The notes under the pieces are model-generated. The model ran no database searches. It was not told the DNA's origin and saw only the letters and a list, made by a program, of their open reading frames with translations. Of a DNA stretch of 64,000 nt, positions 1 to 11,605 are shown piece after piece (position 1 is the first letter of the stretch; each line of letters starts with the position of its first letter). The DNA is from Atriophallophorus winterbourni (taxonomy: Eukaryota; Platyhelminthes; Trematoda; Plagiorchiida; Microphallidae), in NCBI GenBank assembly GCA_013407085.1, contig JACCGJ010001712.1, positions 1 through 64,000 of the forward strand, in the 5' to 3' direction. The position numbers were made by a program, and so were the translations under genes.

Positions 1-2025
1 ATTACAGGTGTGCATTTTATACTGACATTTGTATTGGCGGCTCAGATATGTGCAACGAATAAGCAAAGACTTATAAATTATTCAGTCAGCTCGATTTCGT
101 CCTGTCCGTTACGACACCCACGCCAAGTTTCGATGTGCTATGGTTTTGCGTTTACGGCTGCAAAGGAATGATTCGGGGTTCTTCTGACGAAGGGGCTTTT
201 CGTGACTCGCAAGACGTAGCAGCGCGTGCCACTGAGATGAAAACGTGGTCCATGTCATATCGATCTGGTCAAACATTAAGAAATCCCATGAATTAAACAC
301 GACGAGTTGGTGGAGCAGGCCTAGCTTAGTAATTTAGCGGCTCATAGGGAGACTTTCGTTGAAGTAATCCATGAAAGCGAGAAAGATGAATGTCAAAACA
401 ACATGACTACAGTGGCCCAGGGTTAAAGCAGGGTTGAAGGAAAGTTAATCGAACATCAACTCTTCGTTGGTGATGATGAGATCCAGAAGGGATGGTGTGT
501 TTGTGCTGCGAAACAGAGTATCTTCGGGAACATGATTGTATAATGGATAGGTTGCCAAATTTTCAGACAACAAGGTGACAAATGGGCGTGAGTAATGTTC
601 AACATGAAGGCTGGGACAGTTAAGGTTGCCCATTATCGGTATGGAGGAGAATCTTTTACTTAGACCATGTCGTAGTTATGATAGAATGGAGGAATCAAAC
701 AGTGGGGTATTACTGAGAGATCTATGAGCAACTGAAATCAGGAGAAGACTGTCTTGCTTGAATGAGATTTGTCACCGAAGAACATCGGAGTCAACCAACG
801 CAGGATGAGATAATGGTTCGCAACAAAGCAAGTCGTGACAATGGAACAGCACTTCACCTCCTCTTGTTGTACGGTCACACGGACGCAATGACCTATTTGG
901 AAGGGTGAGTTCCGCATCAATAACAGTGCTGGATAACCACGTTTCGGTAACGGCTATTAAGTCTCACGAGTACAGGGAATGGCGCTAACGGAGTTCGGGA
1001 TGTTTGTTCAGGAAGCCATCAGCATTTGTGTAACAGCATGAAAGGCTGTGCGATTGCAGAGTATGCAGTGTGGTAAAGCGGTGTGTAGTTATTTTGCCGA
1101 TCTCACTGAAACCGACTGCGAGAGTTTTTTGAAGTGGTCGTGTGAGTTTCGTCAGCAGACTGATTTGTGCTGGGTGTGATTGATGGTTGCGGACGAGTTC
1201 TTTGTCTATCAACTGCCCAGCAAAGACGGACTTTTGTAGGTGCGAAGCGTTTGTTATCATACAACAAGCGCGAAGAATTAATAATCATATCTTGTGAATA
1301 AAAGTTAATTTCCATAATACGGGGGCATTGCCCATGTAGCTGGAGCACGTGGGGAGGCGTTTCACGGCAGTCGTCAAATTTCCGTGAACTTTGCTGTGTT
1401 ATTGTATGTAGCGCCATTGACAACAGTCATGTAGAGTTTTCTTTGCCGATTTCCGATAGTAGCCTTTTTGCTTTCCATCTGCCTTTGAGGCCAAGGAACG
1501 TCTGGAAAAATACGAACAGGCAAATTTGTATTTTTCAGAAGGTGGGCCGAGAGCAAGACCTCTTCAACCTTTTCCGCGGAGTCGAGGGTTATCCAAAGTA
1601 GACGTTAAGCATCTGCCTGAGGGGAGTTTGGGGGTTTGGAAAGACGTACTAAAAAAACAGGGTCTACATCATGTTAACGTTTTTCACAGGGAGCTCGCCA
1701 TTCTTACATATCCTTTGGCCTGCGTGCCTGAAAGCATTAAGATACACTTTCGAGCACATTTGTACATACAATGATCAGGGATCGCGGGTTCTTTAGACTG
1801 GTTTTTGGAACTGCAGGTAGTTTCCCAGCGTTGTTTGGTTGTGGCTTCATGTGCAAAGTAGTGTGTGATTTTGTTGATCGATTCACACATGGCAATACCA
1901 GATCATACAAAGGACTTGTGCAGACAGGTGTGAACTCTGTTTTTAGTAGAGAATTGAGGCGTAGCATTCTGGTGATAATAGCACTTCACGGATCCGGACA
2001 AATACGTGGAGGCATAACAACAATC
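1..2025 (-). mobile_element. Degenerate CR1-1 retrotransposon, ORF1 to EN-RT linker
   Basis: Read on the minus strand this is a decayed copy of the family seen intact at 29.7-33.1 kb. ORF1 remnants lie at about 1975-1375: a beta-strand-like start 'LIIVCTNV' and the end motif 'RIFPDVPW' match the ORF1 of the 4.6-kb element. The endonuclease follows at about 1040-445, with 'YTNADG', 'AVTETWL' and 'TPSLLDLIITNEEL', in several frames. At 300-109 is the basic linker before the RT ('SRKRKTIAHRNLAW'). The RT itself lies beyond the window edge or is missing. Many frame shifts make it non-coding. The CR1 assignment rests on EN, linker and ORF1 similarity to copies in this window. Confidence 0.75.
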
Positions 2026-2029
2026 TGAA

Positions 2030-3240
2030 CGGAAGATGGATTACAGCGATAGTCGACCAAGATTAAACGAGTGCCCAGATTATTATGGAGGTGTGCTCGT
2101 AAACACCCGCCACAACCATGATAGATTTGTGGGGAACACAGGCATGTGCAACTGTGAATGGAAGATGAGAGTGGTCTCATAACCGATAGGTGATAGAGTT
2201 AATGCAAGTTGCATGTCTAGTCAAATGAAAAAACGTTGGACAGCAGTTTATTCCAACAAATACGAAATAATGTAAAAGTAACGCTTTCTGTGTTTCAAAA
2301 AGATTTTCTAAATGCTTGTGGTTTTTGACAATTAACGTAGTTGGATTTAGTCTCAGGGGTAATACTTCGGAAATAGCACCTGCCACCGTTCTTCCAGCCC
2401 ATGGTTAAACGCAATTACTGAAGTTGCCGAGATTAGTTCTGCGAGAAGTGAGTTCCACGCGTTCACTATACGGATGCTAAACGAGTAAGTTTTGAAATTT
2501 AGCACAGTGTGTTTTTACTTAGCTTAAGACTGTGCCCTCTGTACCAACCAAAGGAGAGAACTGAAATAATTTATCGTATTCAAGACAACTTAATCCTTTG
2601 ACAACCATAAAAGTCTATATAAGATGCCCCCAAGTTGCCTCCACCTAAGCTAGAAAACTCCTAATGCTAATAGATGATTTTCATGATTGGTGTATGCAAA
2701 CCCCTCGATCATGCGTGTGGCAAGCTTCTGTAACTTTTCTAGCTGCACTATATTCTTCTGGTAATACGGCTCCCAAGCCTGGATACAGCATTCTAAATGT
2801 GGCCTTACTATTGTCTTTTAGGGGTGCAGCAGCACCTCAGCTTTTCTGCAATTTAAGGGCTGAACGTAGTAGAAAGAGTTCTCTCCTGGCCCTTTGAGCC
2901 GCAGCAGGACATTAATGAGCCCACTTAAAGTTTGCGGAGACTAGGATTCCTGGGTCCTTAGTAGATTTTACCCTCCGGAACTTTGTGTGGACTGAGGGCG
3001 TAGAGACAATCATGTTGCCTGCCAGAGAGCAAATGACTCTTATCTATGTTTAGGGGAAAGTCCCACTTCATCGCCCATGTCATCATAGCTTCTGCGTCGC
3101 TTATCAGATCTGAGTTTTTCGATCTGCCAAAAATTTTCATGTCGTCAGCAAACATATAACAGGGTGAGCGCAGTTGGTTGGTGTGGATGGATGCTATCGG
3201 CATTGCCGAATTGTTGTATGCTAGGCTGGCCAATATAGTC
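2030..3240 (-). mobile_element. 5'-truncated CR1-3 fragment, RT C-terminal half and 3' UTR
   Basis: The minus strand encodes the CR1-3 RT from just before the catalytic box: 'CYMFADDMKIFG' at about 3150, then the thumb region and the conserved C-terminal segment (about 2870-2385), all with stops. It parallels the copy at 28.7-29.6 kb. The last 150 bases (about 2180-2030, minus strand) match the 3' UTR that ends the CR1-3 copy at 22.0-22.1 kb, so this is the natural 3' end. 5' truncation is normal for this class. No intact protein is possible. Confidence 0.75.
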
Positions 3241-3389
3241 TCGACAACGCGTACCTAAAACGCAAGGTTAATGCACAGGGGGAGTTCAGTGAGTGCACAC
3301 TGAATTGATGAAGCAGAAGCGTTCGAGTGATCCGGAATAATATCTGAACAGTTGAGGTGGCTGTTCTGTTGTTCACACGTCATCGTTAG

Positions 3390-4190
3390 GCAAAAGTCCC
3401 TCCCTGGTTCGACAAAGAGCTTCGAAAACTTTCGCGGCAACGTCAAAGGCTATTGTTGATATTTGTAATCCTGAAATACGCCGATGACTACGAATATTAT
3501 CGGCATGGCATTGAAACTCAGAAAATGAATGTTGTACAAGCAGCCATTGTTTAAAGAGACTATTTGTGCGCCAAAACGCCTATTCGCATACATTCTTCGC
3601 TGAAGAAGTGCATGGATATACATCCTTAATTTAATAGATACTAAGGACATTAATGAGGATGGTTTAAAAGCTGAAAACATGGATAAATAATATGCCTTCA
3701 TGTACTGTCTCGAAAACAGTGATCTTCGTTTTATCTCTAAGAACAGTGAGGTCTTTCTGATCTTGATGTAGATGTACAACGGTTAGACTCCTGTTGTAAC
3801 AGTTAGATACACACCACGTGCGCAATAGGTCGTGTTGTGCGATCCGCTGTTCAGGTTGTTCAAAATATCTGTAACAAAAGAAGTCTTGCCACGGGAATTG
3901 AAACAGGGTATTATTAAACCTATGTTTAATAGTGTGGACCTTATTTGTCCCGCTAATTAAAGGCCGGTCACAGTGACATCTGTGATCAGAAAGGTTTTAG
4001 AGATGTTGACCAAGAAGAAAATGGAGCACTTTCTTTCAAGGTGCAAGAGTTGTTGTCCACAAAATCATAGAATCACCAAAAGTAACTTATGCGTAAGTAA
4101 TCTGCATCTGGAAGTGAAGAAAATGCTTATGCTACGAGGCATCCAAACCTCTTTTGAACGCAACTACCGATATGCATTCGATTAGTTTCT
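3390..4190 (+). mobile_element. Degenerate CR1-4 fragment (linker and RT palm start)
   Basis: The plus strand reads 'PPWFDKELR' at about 3400, 'PKRLFAYI' at about 3580, and 'RPVTVTSVIRKVLE' at 3965-4010. These occur in the same order and spacing as in the intact RT at 17.2-19.3 kb. Frame shifts and stops separate the pieces. The copy ends near 4190, before the catalytic aspartates. It is a fossil of the family represented well at 17.1-21.1 kb. Confidence 0.65.
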
Positions 4191-4410
4191 CATACAGCTC
4201 ATTCCAGAAGATATCCGCCCTTGCACTGAGATTAAACCGATTGTGATTGTTTGCGCGCCTTATTAGATATCTTTTAGTTAAAGTGTTAATCGTCTGAGAA
4301 AGCAGGTTTCAACAACCCTCGCCGCATGAGACTTTCAATATATTGATCGTTTCTATTAAGTCACCCCGTAGACGCCGCCGCCTATGTTTTGTTGCTGACC
4401 TACTATGCAG
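4190..4410 (-). mobile_element. CR1 RT C-terminal fragment
   Basis: On the minus strand about 65 residues read 'RRRRLRGDLIETIN' followed by 'RFNLSARADIFWNEL', the signature of the region after the RT thumb in CR1 ORF2. One stop interrupts it. It lies tail to tail with the plus-strand CR1-4 remnant. It is too short to assign to one of the four families. Confidence 0.55.
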
Positions 4411-4722
4411 TCGCATTTTTTGTTGCTCTGACACTTCTGCTCATATCTTCGCCGTGTTCCAAAACCGCCACTTCGACCAGTCGAACAAAAACCCATCACA
4501 GCCAAACAACCTGATCCAGGCTACTAACATGTTTGAACGCATCACGAGAACCAACATACGGACTAAAAAATCGATCGACTAAACTGTGACAGCGACATAG
4601 AACCAACGTGACCTCATTGTCAGGTGCCGGGATCCGGCAAACGCAACAATGGTCAAGGCTGGCCCAGCTGATAGGACACGCAGAATTGTACCGAAGTCAC
4701 GTGCAAAGCATTCGAACAACCG

Positions 4723-6016
4723 GTGAGTCCAATGGCGCGTAAAGTAATAACGTGTTTTCTGTGTATGGGTAAAATCCATGGTAAAGGCGACCGTACATTA
4801 GCCCCTGACTCGATAGCATTATTAAATAATGAAATGGTTCCAGCTGCATGCTATGTCTGTTTTCGTTGCAGAGCTACATCTTTGCACAAAGCCGATACTT
4901 TTGAAGCAAAATTAGAAAATAGAATGGCCGGTTTGGAGTTGAGCCTTCGACGTGTGGAAGAAATGTTGGTAAATCATGTGAGTACGCAAGTGATCACTGA
5001 TGTAAACCATCATATCGATACATCGATTTCGGAACCATCATTGAAGGAATCTAAGACTAAGGCTATCCGTGTGCCAAAAAAAGCAAAAAAGCAGGGTTAT
5101 TCCCGTTTTGGAATCAGCTAAAACGACCACAGAAGAAGGAAATTCATACAGAGATATGTCGACCTCAGCTGTACACTACAAAACTGCTGCACCCGATTCA
5201 CAAAGTCAAGCCACAAATGTATTTAATTCTAAAACGCCTGACTTTCCGATACGAAAAAAGAACACCCCATACACGCTGACCGTGATATGTACGAATGTCA
5301 GCGAGTCCCAAGAAGGATTGTTTGATAGCAAACAGGAACACGATGTCGAGAAATGGTATGAACTTTGTAACCTAATGAAAATTAAACATGCGAAAGCAGA
5401 AAATGTGACTCGTCTAACCCGCCATTCAATTCCACTTCATATTGGTCAATCTCGCTTGCTCAAGATAAGACTAAAATGCGAGGCTGATATCCAGCACGTA
5501 TTGCTGAATGCATACCTACTCGAGTCAGATTCCGACTCGAACTGCCGCATATATCCCGATGTACCATGGTGAGAAAGATAGGGTAGCTTGAACAACAGGG
5601 AAGAAACGGTATCGCGGAGTATAGGTCTACTTGGTGTACCAGAAAATACTTCTAGAGCATCGAATCAGGAAACCGTAGAGCACGACGTCAAACAATGGCG
5701 CTACATTGCGTGTTCTTTCGATATTTCTAATGCCGTTGTTGTGGACACTTTCCGAGTTCCTTACTCGCCAAAATATAAGGGGGATGGACCGAAACCTCTG
5801 AAGATAACGTTCTTGACCAGTGCTATGGCTGAAATAGTAAGGTCAGAATGGACAAAAGGGAAACGAACACTACCCAAGGATGTTAGACTTAGCCCACCCA
5901 AACCAAGTCAAACACTCTCCTTTTTGGAGATAGCTGATAGCAGCGTTTCCATTCAAATGGAGAAAATCAACGCATCAAAAAACGTCGTAGGTCCGGAACA
6001 AATCGAGTCAGACTGA
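4723..6016 (+). pseudogene. CR1-2 ORF1, zinc-ribbon plus two RRM-like domains, broken
   Basis: ORF1 proteins of CR1 elements bind the element RNA. The N-terminus (frame 1, ATG at 4723) has CxxC pairs, 'CFLC' and 'CYVCFRC', resembling a zinc ribbon. A charged stretch that could form a coiled coil follows. Around 5070-5118 the frame shifts by one base. Two similar domains then follow: one begins 'YTLTVICTNVSESQE' and ends 'RIYPDVPW' (about 5265-5569), the other begins 'SIGLLGVPENTSRAS' (about 5613-5890). Two in-frame stops near 5570-5581 separate them. The two domains share the same beginning and an 'EHDV..W' motif, so I infer tandem RRM-like folds. Confidence 0.6.
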
Positions 6017-6138
6017 GCAATTCACACCGAAAACTAATTGTCGATTCAAGCGGTCGGCGACCAATAAGACGCACAGATGTTTTACCATCCAAAGAAGCCG
6101 GACCAATAACATCGGTTTACACCCCGTCATTACTCGGT

Positions 6139-7374
6139 GATGTAATTTACCCACCATCTTTGACACGTACTCACATTACCTGCTCAAATGAACCGTCTTT
6201 GCTGTCAACATCGACTGTCAAATTTTTGTATACGAATGCCCAATGCTTGACAAACAAACTACACGAATTGACTGAACTAACTATCACACACTCGCTAGAC
6301 GTGATTGCTGTAATTCAGACATGGTTTCATCCAACTTCAACAGACAATGAAGTTGCGATTGAAGGTATGACTCTACATTGTCGCGATCGCCTGACTCGAG
6401 GAGGTGGTGTTGCGCTCTACCACATTCGGACACTGCTCTGCCAAGAGATCACTGATGACGATTTACATCTGCAAGACACATTATGGTGTTCGCTGAATGT
6501 AACAGCTGGGGGAAAATGCGTAGTGGGTGTGATTTACCTTTCGCTCTCAGCCGACGAAGCCTACAATTTAGCATTATTTGCAAATATACGCTTAGCGGCT
6601 ACCAGATACCGCGGCAGTCTTCTACTGATCGGATACTTTAATCTGCCGAACTTTAAGGGAAATTCAGTTCATCCAGAAAATTCCTTAAATGCTTTATTTC
6701 AACAGTTGCTAGCAGAAATTCCACTCTACAACCATATTTTCAACAATACTCGATTTCGTGGTACTGATACACCGTCTATCTTGGACCCAATACTGACAAA
6801 TGAAGAGCACGTGATTGAAAGTCTCACTTATGAAGCTCCAATAGGACTCAGTGACCACTTTGCAAATATACGCTTAGCGGCTACCAGATACCGCGGCAGT
6901 CTTCTACTGATCGGATACTTTAATCTGCCGAACTTTAAGGGAAATTCAGTTCATCCAGAAAATTTCTTAAATGCTTTATTTCAACAGTTGCTAGAAGAAA
7001 TTCCACTCTACAACCATATTTTCAACAATACTCGATTTCGTGGTACTGATACACCGTCTATCTTGGACCTAATACTGACAAATGAAGAGCACGTGATTGA
7101 AAGTCTCACTTATGAAGCTCCAATAGGACTCAGTGACCACTTAGTTATTACGTTTGACTATATTTGCCAGGCAATCACAACAAGTGATATCAACAAGGTG
7201 ATTGGAAAAATTGACTTTCCACAACTTAAATCTACTCTTATGAACGCCACAGACCCTGGTCTTAAGTCCGACAACGTGCACGATCAGTGGCAGTGGATGA
7301 TAACCGAACTTAAATTTGCCGTTGAAATGCACACTCATCTTGTTCCAAAGGTGCAAAAATGGATATACATTTAA
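6139..7374 (+). pseudogene. CR1-2 AP-like endonuclease, catalytically mutated and internally duplicated
   Basis: This frame encodes the EN domain of ORF2, which nicks target DNA. It has no ATG at its start. The order is 'FLYTNAQ', the Mg-binding segment, 'GGGVALYH', the second catalytic strand, 'TPSILD' and 'LSDH'. Two catalytic residues are changed. The Glu of the usual 'TETW' is Gln (CAG at 6316-6318), and the Asp of 'GDFN' is Tyr (TAC at 6634-6636) in both duplicated copies. Each change needs one base substitution. Bases 6577-6858 are repeated at 6859-7140 with three differences seen, so residues from the second strand to SDH occur twice. The frame ends at 7374 where the linker shifts frame. 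Confidence 0.75.
6577..7140 (+). repeat. 282-bp in-frame tandem duplication (94 codons)
   Basis: Two adjacent copies, 6577-6858 and 6859-7140, differ at three positions that I count (a C/T in the phenylalanine/serine codon, a C/A in a GCA/GAA codon, and a C/T in a CCA/CTA codon). The length is a multiple of three, so the reading frame continues through both. Confidence 0.9.
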
Positions 7375-8408
7375 GCTTAGAAGCCGAACACGAAAATGGT
7401 TGACCTTGCGAAATGCTGCATGGCGAGCTCATCGACATAATACCACTGTTGATAGTTGGGAGACATTCCGTTTGCTGAGAAATAAGGTAAACAAACTCGT
7501 TGTTGATGACAAACTAAATTATTAAAATCATTTGCTCAACAAAATGGAATCCAACCCCAAAATTCTCTACCAGATCATAAATAACCGGTCAAGGGTGAAA
7601 CCAGGAGTTCCTGCTTTAAAGACACGTGATGGAACAACAACCACTGCATCGCAATCTGCAAAAGTTATAGCCCATTTCTTCTCCACTGTATTCAGCTCAC
7701 GAAACACCGTTACCTGTGCCTTAACTCTCGTCATCTCACCCGAAAATGTTTTACAACAACTAACTATTACCTCGGAGTGTGTCCTCCGCACATTGCTAAA
7801 TCTCAACACGAAAAAATCTCCCGGAGCTGACGAAATTACTCCGTTGATTCTTAAAAACTGTGCTTATTCTTTGTGTACGCCTATCACATGCTTGTTTGAC
7901 CTCTCTTTAACCCAAAGTATCGTTCCCTGTGATTGTTAGAATAGCATCATCACCCTTATCCACAGAGGAGGCAACTGATCCGAAGAATCCAACTATCGAC
8001 CAGTCACACTACTACCGGTGATCTCTAAAGTGATGGAGCGCCTCGTAGCAAACAGCGTCACAAAACATCTGGAAGACAATTGCTTGCTCGCAGTCGAACA
8101 ACACGGCTTCAGAAAAAGACACTCTTGCCTTTCAAACCTTTTGCTCGCCCTCGATGACTGGACACAAGCTATAGACAAAGGTGTCACCACAAACCCTTGC
8201 TATCTTGATATGTCAAAAGCATTCGATCGTGTCAACCACAGTCTGTTACTACAAAAGATGGAGCTATGTGGAATCAAGGGTTCATTACTAGCCTGGTTTG
8301 AGGATTATCTTCGCGACCGTGTCATTCGAGTAAGGGTTGATGGTGCTTCGTCACGACCTATTGCAATAACGAATAGGGCGCCACAGGGATCAGTGCTTGG
8401 ACCACTTC
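7316..8408 (+). pseudogene. CR1-2 RT, N-terminal half only
   Basis: Three open segments (7316-7525, 7532-7939, about 7975-8408) cover the EN-RT linker ('RSRTRKWLTLRNAAWR'), the RT finger motif 'KKSPGADEITPLI', 'NYRPVTLLPVISKVMERL', 'EQHGFRKRHSCLSNLLLA', 'YLDMSKAFDRVNHS' (first catalytic Asp) and 'APQGSVLGPLL'. A normal family member continues to 'FADD' about 40 residues later. Here the homology stops and AT-rich sequence begins. Without the second aspartate pair no polymerase is possible. Confidence 0.8.
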
Positions 8409-9040
8409 TAAGAAAACAAATCCCGTTTCTCACCCATGTTATTCGTAATTCCCATCTATCTCCGGAAAAATTAGGTACGCTTTTTCTAATTAATACAACT
8501 ATAGATAATTTATACTTATACGGCATAAAAGGCTTTTAATATTTTTTTCAGCAATAAAAAATTTTTAAAGTGACATATAACTTTTTTTCTTGAGAATTTA
8601 CTTTTCAGAATTGTTGAAATTCAACAAAATACACTCTCGCAATTCTTGAAAGGGCGATGCAACTCATACCTACGTGACCCGATAAAGTGAACTCCTTATA
8701 CAATTATCTGCGTTTAAAGTTGCATTTGGAACATCATACATGGATAAACATTGCGGTCCAGACCTACCCAAACTGTAATTAACCCATTTAAACAATTACT
8801 GTCGTATTCGTTGAAAACATGAACCTTTATCATTTATTTTTCCGATATTCTATCAACTTTATGTTTTGAACAAGCTACCATCTGCACAAATATTATCCAA
8901 CTATTTTTTACGGTTGTTAACAAAAAAATTATTTATGTTTGACCTTAACATTTGTATAATTACCGTTTTATTTGATGTACTTATTCATGAAAACAAACGA
9001 TCATGCATGGCATGACTTGGTGTATCCAAGAATATACATT
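8409..9040. other. AT-rich segment without recognisable gene
   Basis: The 630 bases sit inside the CR1-2 copy between the broken RT and the family 3' tail. No open frame, LTR or inverted termini were seen. It may be an old insertion or the product of a rearrangement. Confidence 0.5.
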
Positions 9041-9199
9041 ATTATTATTATATAATTCTGTGGTTTTTGTCAAGCTATATGCTTTTTAGACCATTAAAAT
9101 TGAAGTGATTTGAATTGAATTAAAGAAATTAGACGTTTCTCTTAGGTTTACTAGAACTACCTTCAACCATTTTCATTGCCAGACGTTGGAAAACCTCAA

Positions 9200-9960
9200 G
9201 ATGTAATATGATTTTTTGGAAAAAAGCGCCGGGCTTGCAGTCATTATTCTAAATGCGGCCTGACAATCGCCGTATACAATGTAATAAACACTTTCAGCGT
9301 TCTACATTTCAGAACAGATTCAAGCCTAAAGAGTTATACTCTTGCTCGATATTCAGCTGAGTCATATTGCACAGCCCATATCTAAATCTTTAGCCACCTA
9401 AACAGATTTAATGTAGATTCTACCGCTATTTGCAGTTACTGTAATCTTGTCGACTGCTGCAGAAAACAGATTACATTCACTATAGTCCAGTGGAAGATCC
9501 AAATTCTTTGACCATTTGATGACCTTCTAAAATCTCTGAACAGATCGTAGTTATCACTGTTTCCGGTGAATCGGACATTTTCAGCAAACATGTAGCTGGT
9601 ACATGATAACTGCGATGCAAAATCATCAATGACTATCAGACAGAGTACTGTGAGTAGTATAGAACCCTGTTGAACCCCAATAGTATATTTTGTGAATTCA
9701 AAGTTAGTATCGCCTACAGGGACCTTGCAGGATCTATCAAAAAGAAAACTGGCTATTTAGTAGTGGAGATCACTAGATACTCCTTTGGCCGCAAGCTACA
9801 TCCACGACTCACGGAGTCGAAGGTCTTGCTAAATTTTAAGTAAAAGACCTCTACCCGTCCACCTTCATCCGGGCGCTTGAAAGCTCTATCTCAAAAGCAT
9901 AGGAGATTCGAGAGACACGACATTCTTCTAAGGAAGCCATGTTAAACCTTGCTTATTGAT
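9200..9960 (-). mobile_element. Degenerate CR1-3 RT fragment
   Basis: The minus strand contains 'VQQGSILL' (family PQGSVLG), 'IDDFASQLSCTSYMFAENV' (family 'IDDLAASLKCPCYIFADDV') and 'IVRPHLE', in the order of the CR1-3 RT at 28.7-29.2 kb. The catalytic 'FADD' has become 'FAEN', so both aspartates are lost. Frames change repeatedly. It is an old copy. Confidence 0.65.
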
Positions 9961-10840
9961 AATGTTTGTACGAGGTGGCTGCACAATCGATCCCTGGTAA
10001 GTCTTTCCAAGGGTTTACATACTTACACTAAATAAAATTTGAACTTTCATCGTATATTTGCATGTAACTACGATGAGACTTTATATAACCTGTGTTCTTC
10101 TATTGTTTCTAATAAATGTTTCTGATTCTGATCGAAAGATTACTAAAAAGCCAAATTTCACGGTGACCTTGAAAGTAATATTTGCTACAGGGTTCATGAG
10201 ATTTCTTATATGTGATTCGTTTAGTTGAAGAATTTGACGGATTGAGTCAAGTATCTGCGGAGCAACGAAGAACAATTATCTAAGAATTTCAACCGAAGGT
10301 GATCCAAGATAGAGAGATAGTATTAGCCAAATCTATTCGAAATTCTCAAATCGAGCTGATTGTAACACGAGTGTAACTGAAGCGCTCGAAGACTCATTGT
10401 AAGGGGTCTGTCTCTCTACCAATTTAAACTGCATGATCAGAAGGAACAATTGCAAGCGATCTGTTTTAGTTTTCATCAAAATCCTGCAACGTATTCTCTT
10501 TACATATTATACATCAATTTCATTAAAATTATTTCTGTTAAATCCATAAAATAAAGCTGGTGAAAAAATGCATTCGAAAACCTTATTATCTTCGCGTATT
10601 GAATTTGGTAAAATATGTAAGCCAAGTAATTGTACTGTCAGTTAATCTGAATAAATTGAAAAAAATAGAATCGGAGGCGTCCGAACTTATAAACGAACTA
10701 GTATTATGAAATTCCAGCTATAATTCTCTAAAACGTCTTTTATCACTCATGAATCCTGATATACTTATTTAAAAAGATATACTGATTCAAGCTTATAAAT
10801 TTATAGATACCATGTGCACAGAAATATGTCAAGGAGAAGC
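9960..10840. other. AT-rich stretch, nothing recognised
   Basis: No coding similarity, repeat shared with the rest of the window, or RNA gene was seen. The short open frame at 10275-10081 (minus) has no recognisable motif. Confidence 0.5.
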
Positions 10841-10844
10841 TCGT

Positions 10845-11045
10845 TTAGAATGTTATCATTTATAATGTTGCAGATTTCAATCGCTGAATCGATTCAGCAG
10901 CATCGGCATTCATTTTAAATTGACGTTCCATTCCGCGTAACAAATCAGTCATCGGTTAAGCGATGATAGCACAGTTTGGAATGAATCTTCTGCATAATTA
11001 ACTAAGCCGAGGAATCGACGTAACTGTCGAAGCGAGGTCGGACAT
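10845..11045 (-). pseudogene. Gypsy (CsRn1-like) RT connection/RNase H fragment
   Basis: The minus strand reads 'PTSLRQLRRFLGLVNY' and then, after one frame change, 'MTDLLRGMERQFKMNADA'. This is the conserved region between RT and RNase H of Ty3/Gypsy polyproteins. It is the downstream continuation of the RT that ends at 13242 on the far side of the BEL/Pao insertion. The copy is lost beyond about 10845. Confidence 0.75.
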
Positions 11046-11470
11046 TGTAAGATGAACATTGAATTTATTTTATTGACAACTAACTGTTTAAATCTCCTGG
11101 TATTTTTGTACATTTTTACCATTTTTGTTTTACTTAGCTACTTGAATTTATTCGTTCTTGAGCTTATATTTTTGTATCTTTATTTGGCCGTTCGCGCGCT
11201 ATTTGAAGTTGTGATCACTCGCGGTCATTGTTGCTCTTGAATATTGTTGTTTTCGGATTCAGTACGAAGCGGAATAATTGAGGTTTGCTATTTTTATTGT
11301 ATAATTATTTTGCTTCAATAGTACCGTACTCATCTCACGTATTGTGTTGTCAATATATTGGTGGGTTTGGACGCGTAGCTCAACCGTTGGATAGACACAT
11401 TGGTGTTTATAACGTGACTGAAATCTTTGACGTTGAACTCGATTTTCCCCGGACCGAATTGTCGGTTACA
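11046..11470 (+). repeat. BEL/Pao 5' LTR
   Basis: This 425-bp direct repeat of 12812-13236 has TG...CA ends. AT-rich stretches near 11160-11185 could hold the promoter, but no element is certain. It is preceded by target duplication GACAT. Confidence 0.92.
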
Positions 11471-11605
11471 GTACTCAATTTGCTTCGTTTGGAACATTGG
11501 AACAGTAATCAAATTGGCGGTACTCATTTTGCTTCGTTTGGAACATTGGGACAGTACTCAAATTGGCAGTACTCCATTTGCTTCGTTTCGAACATTGGGA
11601 AAAAA
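11471..11605 (+). repeat. 49-bp tandem repeats in the BEL/Pao leader
   Basis: Units start at 11471, 11520 and 11569, each beginning GTACTC and carrying a 'gcttcgtttggaacattgg'-like core. There are about 2.8 copies. They lie where the primer-binding site should be, directly after the 5' LTR. Confidence 0.85.

Larger units (their letters stand above)
4590..9115 (+). mobile_element. CR1-2 element with duplicated EN segment and lost RT C-terminus
   Basis: This is a long plus-strand CR1 copy. ORF1 is at 4723-6016, EN at about 6150-7160, the linker and first RT half at 7316-8408. The coding homology stops abruptly after 'GSVLGPLL' at 8408. The family's 3' end, recognised by comparison with the copy ending at 51.89 kb ('gctttttagaccatta'), reappears at about 9055-9115. 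The intervening 630 bases are AT-rich and unrelated. So the catalytic box, thumb and C-terminus were replaced or deleted internally, unlike the usual 5' truncation. The EN carries an in-frame 282-bp tandem duplication. Confidence 0.75.

Noticed and set aside
1526..2028. Plus-strand open frames of 82 and 85 codons
   Set aside because: They lie antisense to the CR1-1 ORF1 remnant, which explains the sequence better.
3450..3779. 109-codon minus-strand frame
   Set aside because: The plus strand carries ordered CR1-4 motifs here ('PPWFDKELR', 'PKRLFAYI'); the minus frame is low complexity and has no motif.
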